Shown piece after piece: positions 52,220 through 63,255 of a DNA stretch of 64,000 nt; the first letter of the stretch is position 1; every line of letters starts with the position of its first letter. Location of the stretch: contig CANTFK010000809.1 of NCBI GenBank assembly GCA_947646735.1, forward strand, positions 78,410 through 142,409. The letters are read 5' to 3'. The notes below the pieces were generated by a model. That model saw nothing but the letters and a program-made list of their open reading frames with translations, was not told where the DNA came from and searched no databases. Source of the stretch: Peronospora farinosa (Eukaryota; Oomycota; Peronosporomycetes; Peronosporales; Peronosporaceae). A program made the position numbers and the translations under genes.

Positions 52220-53200
52220 TCAAGCTAGAAATGTTCTTCTGTTCACGCTCCAGACCAGGATACCACGGTCGTAACTCCGCGGGTGCAGGGAGTGTAAGAA
52301 GAAAGGAACCAGCAATATATCCAAGTGGCATTGTCTCTCTAATATCCCTTGAATAATAAATTGAAGAATCTTCTTGTTCAGATCTCTACAGACATTATTT
52401 GCACTGCTGGCATAATTGTGCCAGTTCTGAATCAATTTCTTGTTGTTCACTGGACAAATACAGGATTTAAGTCGCTTCCCATGATGCTTGCCGGTGCCAC
52501 TCCACGAACTCAATTAAGGGTCTTTAACTTCTTAAACCACCCAGTCAGCGAGAAAGAGACAGAAGTAACCTGCTGACGGGTGATCTTCCAAGGTCTTGAT
52601 CATAAAGTGCGGTAATTGGTTCCGAGCTCATCAGCCGAGGAGTCCAATGCGAGCCAGGAGGAGGAGTTTGAATATATCTGGGGTATATAAACAAAATACT
52701 TCCGGTTTTGATAGATTTCGGTAAAGCAAATACAATTTCAGCTTCGCATCACTGGTCAGACTGACCCGTCGAGTTTATTACAGAGCAACCTGAATCGACG
52801 ATCGAGGTATTCGATCATGATATCCCGTAATCCACAGATCGCGTGATTCTCTAGTGACAGGAAGATTGGCGTATTGAGTAGAAGGTTTGCGCTCTCATGA
52901 ACGTCACTGGAGACGCTTGTTGTACCTTCACAATCGCTAGAAGATTTGCCGAAAAGGTCAACCTTAGAAATCTTAGTCGCAATACTCACTCAAAAAAGGA
53001 CGCGATCTCAATCACACTACCAGTGTGAATGACGATAGGGAAGTGAGACGATCCGGTGCTAGCAGGAGCGTTCGTCACAGGTGCATGACGCCTAGCGGTG
53101 GAACGCGACACTAAAAGAGGTAACAAGTGTGGCGTCATCAGATCGAAAGACCATTCGTCGTGTTCTGAATCAGATGAAAGTGAAGGACGAGCTTTTCGTT
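52220..53200 (-). pseudogene. Relic homologue of the element C antisense accessory protein
   Basis: Read on the minus strand with small frame changes, this region aligns with the C-terminal half of the element C antisense protein. Matches include VEWHRQASWEAT against DEEHSQALWEAT, QGILERQCHLDILLVPFF against IGMSRGHCDLDIFLFPFF, PSAGYFCLFLAD against RPVGWFAQLAAA, and, further upstream, LFGKSSSDCEG against MFGTSDSETES. A Ser/Arg/Pro-rich stretch comes before that (53205-53420), as in element C. The order pol end, antisense frame, LTR is also the same. Stops and shifts mark it as dead. Identity is moderate, so the two diverged long ago, which favours a genuine ancestral protein. Confidence 0.68.
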
Positions 53201-53589
53201 CCGCTTACGAAGTAGATATACCTGAAATATATGTCCTGGGTCGTGCCGATGTAGCAGTGTGATCCGGGGCAGTGGATCGCACTGATGTGGCGGATCGCGT
53301 TGATGGGCGAATCGAGCAAAGAGTCCGAAGCCAGTGAAGTCGATAAACGTTTGTAAATTTGCGAAAACGAGCGGGAAGGTGTGGATGGCTGCTAAAATGT
53401 GGATGTAATTCAGTGGCCAACTTGGAAAATGCGATCGACGCGTGTCACGATCACGGATGTCCGGATCGCGCTCAGCCTCTCGATTCGCAATTTCTTAATG
53501 AAACCGATCTAAGGTCGCATCAGTCCGGATACTCGTACTCACAAGGCGATCATGATCAACTTCGAGTGCGTTCAGTTTAACATGAAAAC

Positions 53590-54502
53590 GCTCCACAGCT
53601 ATGTGGAGAAGTGCCAGGGAAATTGAGGTCCTTCGCAGTTATTATAATAAATGGCGAGAGAGGTCCAGGAATGACAGGTTCCAGGTTTCTGAGGTAGTCC
53701 AGGGTCCCGAGGTAGTCCAGTGTCCTGAGGCTAAAGAAGGTACAAGGTATTCCTACCTTGCACAGACGGTACGCCGGGAACCCGAAGGTTCATTGCCCCG
53801 AGGTGGTCCAGGGTAGAAGGTACAAGGTTTTTCTACCATGCAGAGACGGTACAAGCACTAGCTCCTAAATGATCTATCTGTTTTAATGGGGTTGACACGT
53901 GGCACCAGTAAAAAGCGAAGGGTTAGGGTTAGGCAAGAAAAGCATACAAAGAATAAGATAAATTAACACACTTGGATCTGCATTACACGTGGCAGCTTTA
54001 AGCGCCCCTTCCAAGCTTCTCCGTCGCCTCACCTCTTCCGGGTGGGACACCATTGCCCCCCCCCCCCGACGTCAGAAAATGTTAAAAGGCTCAATCTACG
54101 CAAAATGAACCTCAGGATAGTTGGCATGATGTGTCAAGACTCGACGACCCGCTACAGGAAGCGGTTTCCCTACAGTAAAGAACACAAAGGGGTCCAAAGA
54201 CCAAGAAACCTTTAGACACCGAAAGAGGTACATAGTACCAGGTGCATAGCTCTCGACTCAGTTGATCGAGCACAAGAAACCCGGTCACGAGTGGTATATC
54301 CTCTCGGGGACCACCAAGTCCCAAGTCTATAAGTCTTCTGTGTCGAGCAAGGAGCAAGAATAGCCAAGACAACGTGTACATAAGTTGAGACCTAACGCTG
54401 ACGCGACACGGTATCGGGGTAACCCCCCCCCCCCCCGTAAGTCGGAGGCGCTGTGTGTGCTTAAGGTTCTCTCACGTTTGTTTGAGAATTCACTCCACCA
54501 CA
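53590..54502 (+). repeat. C-type LTR, diverged, 5' limit unclear
   Basis: The right end (GAATTCACTCCACCACA) matches element C's LTR end. Other shared blocks in order are a poly-C run, GACCCGCTA(C/T)(A/C)GGAAGCGGT, a second poly-C run after ATCGGGGTA, and TTGAGAA. It lies between the antisense relic on the left and a primer site on the right, so it may have served two adjacent elements. Confidence 0.72.
53735..53852. repeat. Two copies of a 38-bp repeat in the C-type relic LTR
   Basis: AGAAGGTACAAGGT...CAGACGGTAC occurs at 53735-53772 and as AGAAGGTACAAGGT...AGAGACGGTAC at 53815-53852. GAGGTAGTCCAGGGT-like 16-bp words surround them. The array takes the place of the 20-bp repeat of element C. 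Confidence 0.8.
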
Positions 54503-54700
54503 ATGGTGCGCGTGCCCGGATCTTCGGGAGACGCAGGATTTCACCGCAAGCCCCACGAAGAAGATAAGACAAAGGTCAAAATAGACCGAGGGACGACCAA
54601 GACACTAAAATCGGATCGCCAGCGATCATGAAGGAAGACGGATCGGAGGACCTGAAGAGCCCGGAGAGAATCTCTGCCATTGAGGTCAAGGTTGAATATG
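54503..54700 (+). pseudogene. Element D gag start, relic
   Basis: ATG with MVRVPGSSGDAGFHRKPHEE is followed by Lys/Asp-rich sequence. It matches the first residues of element C's first gag ORF, including the overlap with the primer site TGGTGCGCGTGCCCGGAT. A stop occurs after about 40 codons. The rest of gag, protease and reverse transcriptase is missing; 54700-54890 is not recognisable. Confidence 0.7.
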
Positions 54701-54895
54701 AAGATAAGCCAAAAAATTCTCTTCCTTTGTCTTCATGGAAGAAGACATCGTGGTCCATAGTAAGAATTTATGGTCAAGGGGTCCCATGTTTGACAGTGAA
54801 GAGCTAAAAAAACAATGAACCCCGAAACAAGTCTCTTTCAGACTACTACTCAAGATCCAACGGTGTAAAAGAGAAAAAAGAGGAAACATGCCAAG

Positions 54896-56438
54896 TTGAA
54901 GGCACTAACAGACGGAGACACGACTTTCACGAGTCGGACATTGCAGTCAAATGAAATTAACTATGACTTAGTGGACACGGAAGTGCTGGCATTATTGCGG
55001 ATGCTAGACCTTTGCTATACGTCGTTGGTTACCCGATCAATCAAGGTCCTGACTTGGCATTTATCACTGGCGTGGTTGGTTCGGTCACCTGGTCGATAAG
55101 ACCGCCTTGGTAACTGGGTGGCGCTCCTGTCCCAATGGACATTAGAGGTGGTCAAGTGTAAATTAGACAAAGACGAAATACTAGGGACATTAACAACTAG
55201 CTAGCATTACGCCCCTTGGAAATTTGGACTCTATTCTATCTTCAATTAATCCTAGTAAACACCCGCGCCAAGCTATCACAGTGGTCCCCCACAGTCGAGT
55301 CCGAGGAGGTTCTGTACGTGGTCAGTTTCGATAAGTCTGTACGAATTAAGCCCGGAGGCAGGGCCTGCATTGCTATTGTATGGAAGCTTCCAGGGTGGAC
55401 CATTGCTGCATTAGCTTCAAGATACTAAACGGAAGCAACAGTGAACAAGGCGGAGTATGAAGGTGTATTGTAGTGTATTAGCCTACTGGAGAAATAATAG
55501 TGTAGGCGTCTGCTTGTGTGTGTAGACTCCAATCTGATCATCCGACATATGTGAGGAAAAATTGATTGCACCAGGTCTCACGGCACAAATGTCGAAGTCC
55601 CTGGGCCGTGTTCTTTCTTGTCCATCCTATGAGCTCCTACAAATGAAGCTAGAATGAAGCCAGAGTGTAGGCCAGCTCGCTAACGCAGCCCCACATCAGC
55701 AACAATGCATCGCCATAATACCTGAGGAAGAGTGGAAGAGCCTATAAGAGATTGACCGCCTGCCTGTACTCCTAGTACCCATGAAACCAAGTCCCGCACT
55801 GCAAAAAAACAGCTGTCACGAGGTTTCAGGCCCTGTCCAGGATGCCGACAGAGGTTTTGCAGTAAGAGGTAGTGCAACGAATACGGATCGAGCAAATTTC
55901 GGCTGCCCAGGACGAAGAGATGTGGATACGCGCCTTAACGATTTACTTATGAGGTGATTGGAGCAGTTTAACAGCAGAATTGGCGTTAACGTGCAGGAAG
56001 ATCGAGATGAATTACGCTTTGGATGATGATGACTTCTTTTGTATTGTCTTTGTCAGGGGACAGCCGACGAGGATCGCGATGGAATGATCTGCTAGTGATA
56101 CCTGAAAGTCTACAACAAGATTTTCTACACCATTATCACACAAGGCTAGAAGGGGGACACAAATAAAGGCCGTACGTACCAGCTATTACGAAAACATTTC
56201 CACTGGAAAGGACTATTCCAAAGTGCGCAACGTTTCTTTGGTACTTGTGTTTACTGTATGACCGGCAAAGGTGGACCAACCTTATGCGAGAACCCCCAGG
56301 AAACTTTTGAGCTACATGCCCATTCCAAGTTATAGCGATGGATCATATCCCCATCGTTGCCCAAGTCGTTCAATGCAAATACGGAGCTGTTGATATGGGT
56401 GGACCTTCTCATTAGATATGTAATTGCTAAGGACAGCT
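54896..56438 (+). pseudogene. Element D RNase H, archaeal RNase H and integrase finger, relic
   Basis: In several frames I read TFTSRTLQSNEINYDLVDTEVL and VLTWHLSLAWLV (degenerate classical RNase H, again without the Asp of TDHAS). VVSFDKSVRIKPGGRACIAI and VNKAEYEGV follow (archaeal type). The integrase finger is LHHYHTRLEGGH near 56130, and DHIPIVA near 56342 marks the catalytic core start. Stops are frequent. It breaks off at the element E insertion. Confidence 0.8.
56434..56438. repeat. Target-site duplication of element E, left copy
   Basis: CAGCT directly precedes the LTR start TGTAACGGGC. The same five bases follow the other LTR at 63251-63255. Confidence 0.9.
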
Positions 56439-56758
56439 TGTAACGGGCTAAGGACCCGTTACCGTCTTACACTAAAAGGGCGTTGAGGAAGCGCTCTTAA
56501 TTAACACGTAAATATAACTCTGTTTTATTTTTGTTTTGATTTAATTCGTAGTAAGTGCGAATATGTTCCCTAGCTCATGGGAACCACTCAATATTGAAAG
56601 TCAATTTATTATTGGCTAATGATTGGGTCTGGCACCCCAATAGTAAACCAATAATAAAAATGAAGCGCAGTATCCGCTAATCGGATACTGCCCTATGCCT
56701 ACTTATGTAATTATGTATTATTCCTATAACTACTCATGTAATAGGTTGCCCCATTACA
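56439..56758 (-). repeat. 3' LTR of element E
   Basis: On the plus strand it reads TGTAACGGGC...CCCCATTACA. It has about eight substitutions and an 11-bp difference from 62942-63250. It includes a perfect 9-bp-stem hairpin at 56668-56690 (CAGTATCCG...CGGATACTG). Confidence 0.92.
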
Positions 56759-56774
56759 TCACCCCCTCTTTAAG
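56759..56774 (-). other. Polypurine tract of element E
   Basis: On the minus strand CTTAAAGAGGGGGTGA lies directly before the LTR, fitting a plus-strand primer. Confidence 0.65.
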
Positions 56775-57303
56775 TTGTGCTTACTACAACGTAAGCACTT
56801 AACATGAAAATGATCCTTTCACCAAATATGCAGCGACACAACCTCGAACCTGCTCAGTGACACACAACTGAGCAGCATGAACCTGGCCGCACGTGCAAGG
56901 AAATATCTGACGACATCAACCGTACGATCTGCAGGGAGCAGACACCGCGAGTCACGGACGCACACTTGATCCCGTGGACATTATACCGTTAAATCGGCGC
57001 TAATCATCCAGAATTGCGAGAACTCATAACGATACCCTTCATTCGCTATCATTTCGTTAGTGCAGTGGTTTACCACTTAGTTCTTAATCGTGATGTCGCT
57101 GGTTCGGTCCACACGTGCGCCAAATTCGATTCGCTATGGCACTTCACATAGTCGCAAATGCCATCTAAGTTTTCTCGAGCCTCATAATAAATCTCGGAAT
57201 CGCTCGGGGACTCGTCGTCAAAGTTCTGTTGCTCGCGAGCATCACGGCTCGCGAGATTGAAGATAGAATCGGCAGCATCACTCGCAATCGCCGTCTTCCT
57301 CCG

Positions 57304-57525
57304 CTACTCATAACCCTCGACCACGTCTGGTACATCTTGGGACAGCGTACTCGATGGCTCCAATGTATCGTTCGCCGGGGAATATCCCAACCAGCGAACC
57401 CTGTAATATATCTCGACATGGTTCTTCATGGACGCCGAGTCATTACTCGGCGCCTGGGGCTTGTGATCCTCGTGATCGACAATTTGGTCGGCAATCCAGC
57501 GTCGCGCACTCGATGCATCAATCAA
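57304..57525 (-). pseudogene. Element E chromodomain
   Basis: The minus strand encodes YRVRWLGYSPANDTLEPSS and DVPDVVEGYE, the core and C-terminal helix of a chromodomain. It is cut off from the integrase by about 400 bp of sense-strand sequence with stops. Confidence 0.8.
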
Positions 57526-57561
57526 GGGAGGAGGAGCATCACTGACGGAAGACCTCTGGCG

Positions 57562-57804
57562 ATGAGCGCCAATTCTCGCAATCGGGCGCCTGTACAGTCG
57601 AATGATAAGCTGCGCCTACTTCGCGCTGAAGCCGAGGAGTCGAAGAATGCCCTACTTGATGCTTGCAAAATGGCTGAGAGAGCTCAATATCGTGCGGATG
57701 CTGCGACTGAGGCTGCTGAGAGGACTCGACGTGAGCAGCTGGTACTGGTTGAGCGCCTATGTCAACTTAAAACTACTGCGTTCGGAGGACCCCAGCAGAT
57801 CTAG
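57562..57804 (+). CDS. Antisense coiled-coil ORF of element E (80 aa)
   Basis: This plus-strand frame opens at 57229 without an ATG; the first ATG that precedes the coil is at 57562 and gives 80 residues. Nearly all of it is a predicted helix or coiled coil (LRLLRAEAEESKNALLDA, ATEAAERTRREQLVLVERL). It lies opposite the stretch between integrase and chromodomain. That is the same place where the coil of the A/B antisense protein is encoded, though the sequences are not clearly related. All three sense frames of this stretch contain stops. It may be the remnant of a longer antisense protein, or chance. Confidence 0.35.
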   Translation: MSANSRNRAPVQSNDKLRLLRAEAEESKNALLDACKMAERAQYRADAATEAAERTRREQLVLVERLCQLKTTAFGGPQQI

Positions 57805-57941
57805 TCTGCACGCGTTCGGGCAGGACATGGTCCCAGCCGTCGTCAGCGTCGTCGTCAAGGGATGTCGGAATTTGAGCCGGCACAGAAGCGGGGAAGATTC
57901 AAAAGGAGATCCGCCGGTAGGTAAGTCTTGAGACGCCCGAC

Positions 57942-59117
57942 TTAGAACTTCGGGTGCAAACGCATAGATGTAGGTATGTTAAGCGTGTAAGCGTCACCAT
58001 GCACCTTAACAACCCGAAATGGACCAATATATCTTGGCGCTAACTTATTAGCGCCCAAATTCGTCACTGAGGTGTTCGGTAAGCCACTTGTTGATAACAA
58101 TACTCTGTCATCTTCTCGAAAGTTCAACACATTCTTTCGACCTCTTCTGTCTGCATTCTCCTTTTGCTTGTCGACTGCCATTTTTGTAATGCATCACGCA
58201 CAAACGCGTGATTCCTTGTCGTAATAGTAGAAATTCGGTTACTGCAGCCGACCTTACAGGCGACGTATTCTCTTTTGGGGCAAAATTAGCAACGGGAGAC
58301 GCGATGTAATGCATCGCGTCAGGAGTCAATATGGCGTTGGTCACGAAGTTACCAGTATTAGGTGCATCGGCAGCAACTTTATGCTCATCGTAATCACTCA
58401 TCAATAGTTTCGGCGCAAACCATCCGTAGATACTCCCCCACCAAGCTTTGAGACAGGGTGCTCTGAAGCTGAGAGAGCAAGTAGCGCCGGAACGCGAGGA
58501 TGCCTCGCGTTGTTAACGAAAAAGGGCGTCAACCCGGTCGACGCATCGACAGCATTGTTGATTGCAAACTCTGCAAGTGGAAGGAACGAACTCCATGACG
58601 AGAACGATGTTGCATAACTGCGCAAGACATCTTCGAGCACTGTTCACACGCTCCGTTTGCCCATCCGTCTCTGGATGGGCCGCCGTAGACATAAGCAACC
58701 GCGTTCCTAATAGATGGGATAACTCGGCCCAGAAAGCCGAAGTGAAACGCGGGTCACGGTCCGAAACAATAAATTCTGGCAAGCCGTGATGCCTAAAGAT
58801 AAGATCAATGAAGATCTTATATGTCATCTCCGCCGTAATGTTGGCGGAGACCGGAGCAAAATGCACCTTTTGCTGAATCGATCCACTAGAACCAATACGC
58901 TTGTGCGTATCTGTTCATCCGGTGGAAGTACAAAGATAAAATCCATGCTTACCGAGCGCCAGTCCTCCGTAGAAATCGGAAGCGGACGCAATGGGGCTTG
59001 TGAAGACGGCGTGGGTTTCACGCGATGACAGGTTTCACAGGAGCGCACCCATTTCTGGATGTACTTATACATTAGCGGCCAGAAAAATACGCTAGCATCC
59101 TCCGTTTGATGACCCAT
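57942..59117 (-). pseudogene. Element E integrase, decayed
   Basis: Minus-strand pieces: zinc region SCETCHRVKPTPSSQAP near 59020, core start MDFIFVLPPD, IVSDRDPRFTSAFW near 58760, and AHPETDGQTERVN near 58680. The C-terminal part has LAPRYIGPFRVVKVHGD near 58030. Frame changes occur near 58640, 58400 and 58180. Confidence 0.87.
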
Positions 59118-59136
59118 GTCGCGCCGAGGATCGTAA

Positions 59137-60636
59137 TCAGGACGGCAAGAATCGCGTCAGCGATAATGTTATTCTTGCCAGGCTTGTAATGCACCACAAC
59201 ATTGTCCTCGGCAAAAATGACAACCACCGTGCCATACGCTGGGACAAGCGAAGACTCTTGACGGCGGTACGCAACGATGCGTGATCTGTGTAGATAGAAA
59301 GCATCTTTTCGCCGAGCAAATATACTCTAAGCTTAATTAGCGCGTAATGCATAGCCAAAAGTTCCTTGTCGTGTACCGGATAATTTTTCTCGGCAGGTTT
59401 CATCTGTCGTGATCGAGAGCTTACGACGCACTCTTGAACCTCTTCATCAAATTGCATTATGGCACATCCTATAGCGAAATTGCTTGCGTCACATACGACG
59501 TGGAATGGCTTGGAGGCATCAGGTAGCATCAGCACAGGTGCCTCAGACAAGAACTTTTCACGGAGTCGAAGGCAGATTAATGTTCTGCCTTCCATAGCCA
59601 TACTGCGTCTTTCTTGAACAATGTCGATAATGGCTGTATTATGCTCAGCATAGTTCTTCGTATACTTATGCAAGTAATTCGCCAGACCGAGCCATTGAAG
59701 TAATTCAGTTTGGTTTCTGGCGTTGGCCAGGAACAGATCGATGAGATCTAGTCAGGATCAGCGCGGACACCTTCCTTGCTGGCATAGCAACTGAGTATTG
59801 GAATCTCGGGAGCGCAGAAAAAACATTTCTTCAAAACCGCATACAATTTATTCTCGCGCATAACTTGAAACAACTGCTTCAAGTGTCGAAGGTGTACCTC
59901 CGTAGCGCTGAGCTTTTGCTCAGCGCGGCTGTGAACAAAAATATCGTCAAAGTAGCTCGGTGCAAAGTTGCAAAGCACTTGTGTCACCGTCCGATTGAAC
60001 GTAGCTAAAGCGTTCCTAAGACCTTGTGGCATGACTTGCCACTACCAAAGCATTCCGCTTGGGTTGCTAACCGCAGTGAACGGAATGTCACTTTCCCTCA
60101 TGAGGATCTGATAGAAACCGTCTGTTAGATCTATGGCGCTGTGGATCTCGCTCCCGGACATAATATCCAATGGTATGTCTTTTCGAGGAATCAGCGTTGA
60201 GCCGGAATCGTGGCGTCCATTAGCTTTATAAAAGCGTGCACAATGCGCCAGCCGCAAAAGCTATCTTCACACAGAGATTCGGGCTCGTATGTCTCGCGGG
60301 TATGCCAGCTTTACGGCGACCCTCGAAAAATTGATCAATAGCGATGACTTGATCGCGCGGTAACGGCCACTGCCGTGTCACGCAATATATTGATCCTGGC
60401 ACGAGATCTATCTCGTGCCGCACACCACGATCCGCCGGAAGCTCAGCAGTAGTTTTTTCTGGAAAAATATCTGCGTACTCACGGGCGATCTCGTATACAG
60501 GGCTGCCCGAAGCACGAAATGCATCCCAAGACTGTGCCACGAAGCGTTCTTCGCGCGCTAACTTAGGCTCGGCGCTCTTCGGACGAGCCTCCCGAACTTC
60601 TTCACTAGATGCTTCGGTGGATGAAGCGAGGCACAC
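59137..60636 (-). pseudogene. Element E reverse transcriptase and RNase H, decayed
   Basis: The reverse transcriptase begins with YCVTRQWPLPRDQVIAIDQ near 60380, continues in a second frame (SAIDLTDGFYQILMRESD) and a third with SYFDDIFVHSRAEQ near 59950. The RNase H has CDASNFAIGCAIMQFDE and YTDHASLRTAVKS, then a shift after WLSFLP. The order and motifs are those of a typical oomycete Gypsy element with a single RNase H. Confidence 0.88.
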
Positions 60637-60678
60637 CTGCTCGATGTCGCCGGCCTTGAGGTCATGAAGGAAATATTT

Positions 60679-61300
60679 TTATGAAAGGTCTGATAGAGAT
60701 GTCGTCTCTGCAGCAGTGCACGGTGGTCTAGCTACCTCAATGTAGCGGCCACGATGTGGAGATCCCTCCACATATTCAAGCGCACATACAGATTCCGTCA
60801 CTACGGAATTATCTGCATCAGCTTTTTGACGTGAATTTCGTCGTCTCGGTGATCGACGTGCTTCTTTCTTGCGTTTTCTCTTGCGTCTCGAGCCCCTGCT
60901 CGAGACTGACACGTCGATATCACAAGAGGATGATGTACTCCCTCTAGACGTGTAAGGTCTGTCTCTACCACGTCGGTCTCATGGGATCCATAGTCCGCCC
61001 ATTCTCGTCAATTAGAGGCGGAGCTCGTTGTCGATCGCCTCACTTGATTGCGGGAGCCCATGCTCGACCGCAACGGTGACACTCGAAAGCCGCTTCTTGA
61101 TCAATGTGTGTGTTTGCGAGAGCCTCTGCTCGACAGCCTCTGCTCATCCGATGTGTTTGTACATGAAAGTCCTGCTCGATCTCCTCGCTATGATTCGAGT
61201 TTCCCTGTTCCACAGAGACTGTGTATGCGGGAACCGCTGTTCGAACGCCTCTTTCTGTGGCTCCATCAGCGTAACGGAACATATTATGCACGAAGGACCA
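60679..61300 (-). pseudogene. Element E protease-RT linker with degenerate repeats
   Basis: On the minus strand an Arg/Lys-rich piece (RRKRKRKKEARRSPRRR) is followed by a region of degenerate repeats of roughly 50-60 bp containing GAG(C/A)CCTCTGCTCGA-like words (about 61040-61250). No enzyme motif is seen. Element B also has a repeat-bearing linker at this place. Confidence 0.5.
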
Positions 61301-61305
61301 TCGCT

Positions 61306-61871
61306 CTATCTGTGTTGACTACTAGTCGTGGCGAGTTCGTTCACGACTCTGGCGTGAGGCCGATCGGTTGATGCGACCAATAAATGAATAAACACTTTAC
61401 TGCCGTCATATCGGCTTCTTCGTTTGACGGAACAAGATAGCCAATCTTTCTTAGGCTGATATCGTGACAACCACGGTATCCCAAGTATGCAATCAAATCC
61501 ATATTTCATCTCGTACACCAATGTACCTTAGAAACCGTCGAAGGTGTACGTTAAACCACTGTTTTACGAGGAACACGTTTCGGTTGTCCATCAGCATTTT
61601 TGGCAACGATGTCATCTGAACCTTCTCAAATTGTGACAGTGTACGATAGAAGGGATAAACAGGATGCACGAAAGAAGTTTTTGGAAGCGACAGAATCCAA
61701 CAACGCTCGGAGTGGTCGCTTTACTCTAGCAACGATGAGACTGATAATAATTAGTCTCGAATCATCGCGCATGGTGGTGGCATTGAAGTGGGTATGAATC
61801 ACTTTGGGGCTAGGAGCCCGAGCTGCCACCTTAGTACTCGGGGCTCCATTTCTGCCAGTAGGGTGCTCCAC
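61306..61871 (-). pseudogene. Element E aspartic protease, decayed
   Basis: The catalytic motif reads ALLDSVASKNFFRAS near 61680, with Val in place of the Gly of DSGAS. The later strand CILGIPWLSRYQP lies in a second frame near 61470. The Val change and the frame break mean it cannot be active. Confidence 0.78.
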
Positions 61872-61873
61872 GC

Positions 61874-62862
61874 CTACTGGAACCGCTCGTTTTTTGGCGA
61901 GACCACCGACGAAACAGCGTCTACTCGTGAGACAGCTGTGTTCATCGTCACCGGCGCAGGTGCACGACAGACAGCCGCACGATGGCCTGTTTTACCACAG
62001 CGAAAACACTTCATCGTGTTAGGATTGCGAATGTCGCGGCCTAATGATTTGCCGCGACCACGAGAGGACTCAATTGCATCAAGTTCCATTGGCTCTGGGC
62101 TAAGACGTCTGGGGATGTTGTGACGCTGCGTGCAGGTACGACGACGCGACAGTGTAATCTTCACGAAGCGCGAGGGCAAATGACTCCTCGAGGGACTTTG
62201 GTTCAGCACGTGTGAGGCAGTAACGCGTCATGCCCTCCTGCATACCGCAAAATAACGACATGGACTTGTGAGTCCATGCCAATAGGCTGCGTGGTAATGC
62301 ACGAGTCAAGATATCGTGTCTTCTGCACGTAGTCACGCATCGACAGCTTGCCCTGTCTGAGTGGAAAGAAATCTGCACGCAAGCGCGATTCATCTTGAGG
62401 AGGCTCGAAAGCCAGTCGTAAGTCACGCTGGATATCGTCCAGCGTAGGGAACGCCGACTCATCTACGACGAGCTGTCCAAGAGCCCATTCCTTGGCTTTG
62501 CCAACAAGACGAGGCAACACGAAATTGACTTTGGCCGTCGGTGCGTCAATTAATCTTGACACTATTCCAATATACACCTCGCGAAACCAGCGATTAAGGG
62601 GGAGACGATCCGGACCATCACCGGATTACATTGACGTCTCCATCTTGAAAGCGTCATGGTGCGAAGAGCGCGAGGGAGTCAATACTCGCCAATTTGCTTC
62701 GGCGAGCTCGCGCACCATAAAGTCTTGGATGGCGGCCCGTTGATCATCGGAAGTCGCTGTGCTCAGCAGCGACGTCACAATAGTTTCACCAGACACCGCC
62801 GCGAGGCGATGTAGTGGTTGCCACTCCACCGAGGTGAGATGTGGAAAGTCAGAATGCTCCAT
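61874..62862 (-). pseudogene. Element E Gag with zinc knuckle, decayed
   Basis: On the minus strand from the ATG of MEHSDFPHLTSVEWQPLHRL: a helical start, then a frame change, the capsid region (VNFVLPRLVGKAKEWALGQL; LRADFFPLRQGKLSMRDYV), another change, and the zinc knuckle CFRCGKTGHRAAVC near 62010, a complete CX2CX4HX4C. Confidence 0.85.
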
Positions 62863-62921
62863 CGAGACCGCTGGAGCACCGAAGACTCGCCCATGTTCAT
62901 CTCGAATCTGGTCATTGGAAG

Positions 62922-62939
62922 AACTACGAAGTGCTACCA
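62922..62939 (-). other. Primer-binding site of element E
   Basis: On the minus strand TGGTAGCACTTCGTAGTT begins two bases after the 5' LTR. Its reverse complement ends TACCA, as in a tRNA 3' end. Confidence 0.6.
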
Positions 62940-62941
62940 GG

Positions 62942-63250
62942 TGTAACAGGCTAAGGACCCGTTACCGTCTTACACTAAAAGGGCGTTGAGGAAGCGCTCT
63001 TAATTAACACGTAAATTTAACTCTGTTTTATTTTTGTTTTGATTTAATTCGCAGTAAGTGCGAATATGTTCCCTAGCTTATGGGAACCACTCAATATTGG
63101 AAGTCAATTTATTATTGGCTAATGATTGGGTCTGGCACCCCAATAATAAACCAATAATAAAAATGAAGCGCAGTATCCGCTAATCGGATACTGCCCTATG
63201 CATACTTATGCAATTATGTATTATTCCTATAATGAGGTTGCCCCATTACA
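62942..63250 (-). repeat. 5' LTR of element E
   Basis: On the plus strand it reads TGTAACAGGC...CCCCATTACA. It pairs with 56439-56758. Confidence 0.92.
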
Positions 63251-63255
63251 CAGCT
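63251..63255. repeat. Target-site duplication of element E, right copy
   Basis: CAGCT follows the LTR directly and matches 56434-56438. Confidence 0.9.

Larger units (their letters stand above)
56439..63250 (-). mobile_element. Element E: decayed Gypsy retrotransposon nested in element D
   Basis: This 6.8-kb element with paired LTRs of 320 and 309 bp is flanked by the 5-bp duplication CAGCT. All sense genes (gag, protease, RT, RNase H, integrase, chromodomain) read on the minus strand and are broken. The integrase of element D continues on both sides, which proves the nesting order. Confidence 0.93.

Noticed and set aside
57056..57118. tRNA-like sequence (TTAGTGCAGTGG A-box-like, GGTTCGGTCC B-box-like, CTT anticodon-like loop)
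   Set aside because: The T and anticodon stems do not pair and the B-box lacks a base, so it is not a tRNA gene. A decayed tRNA-derived repeat is possible but not supported further.
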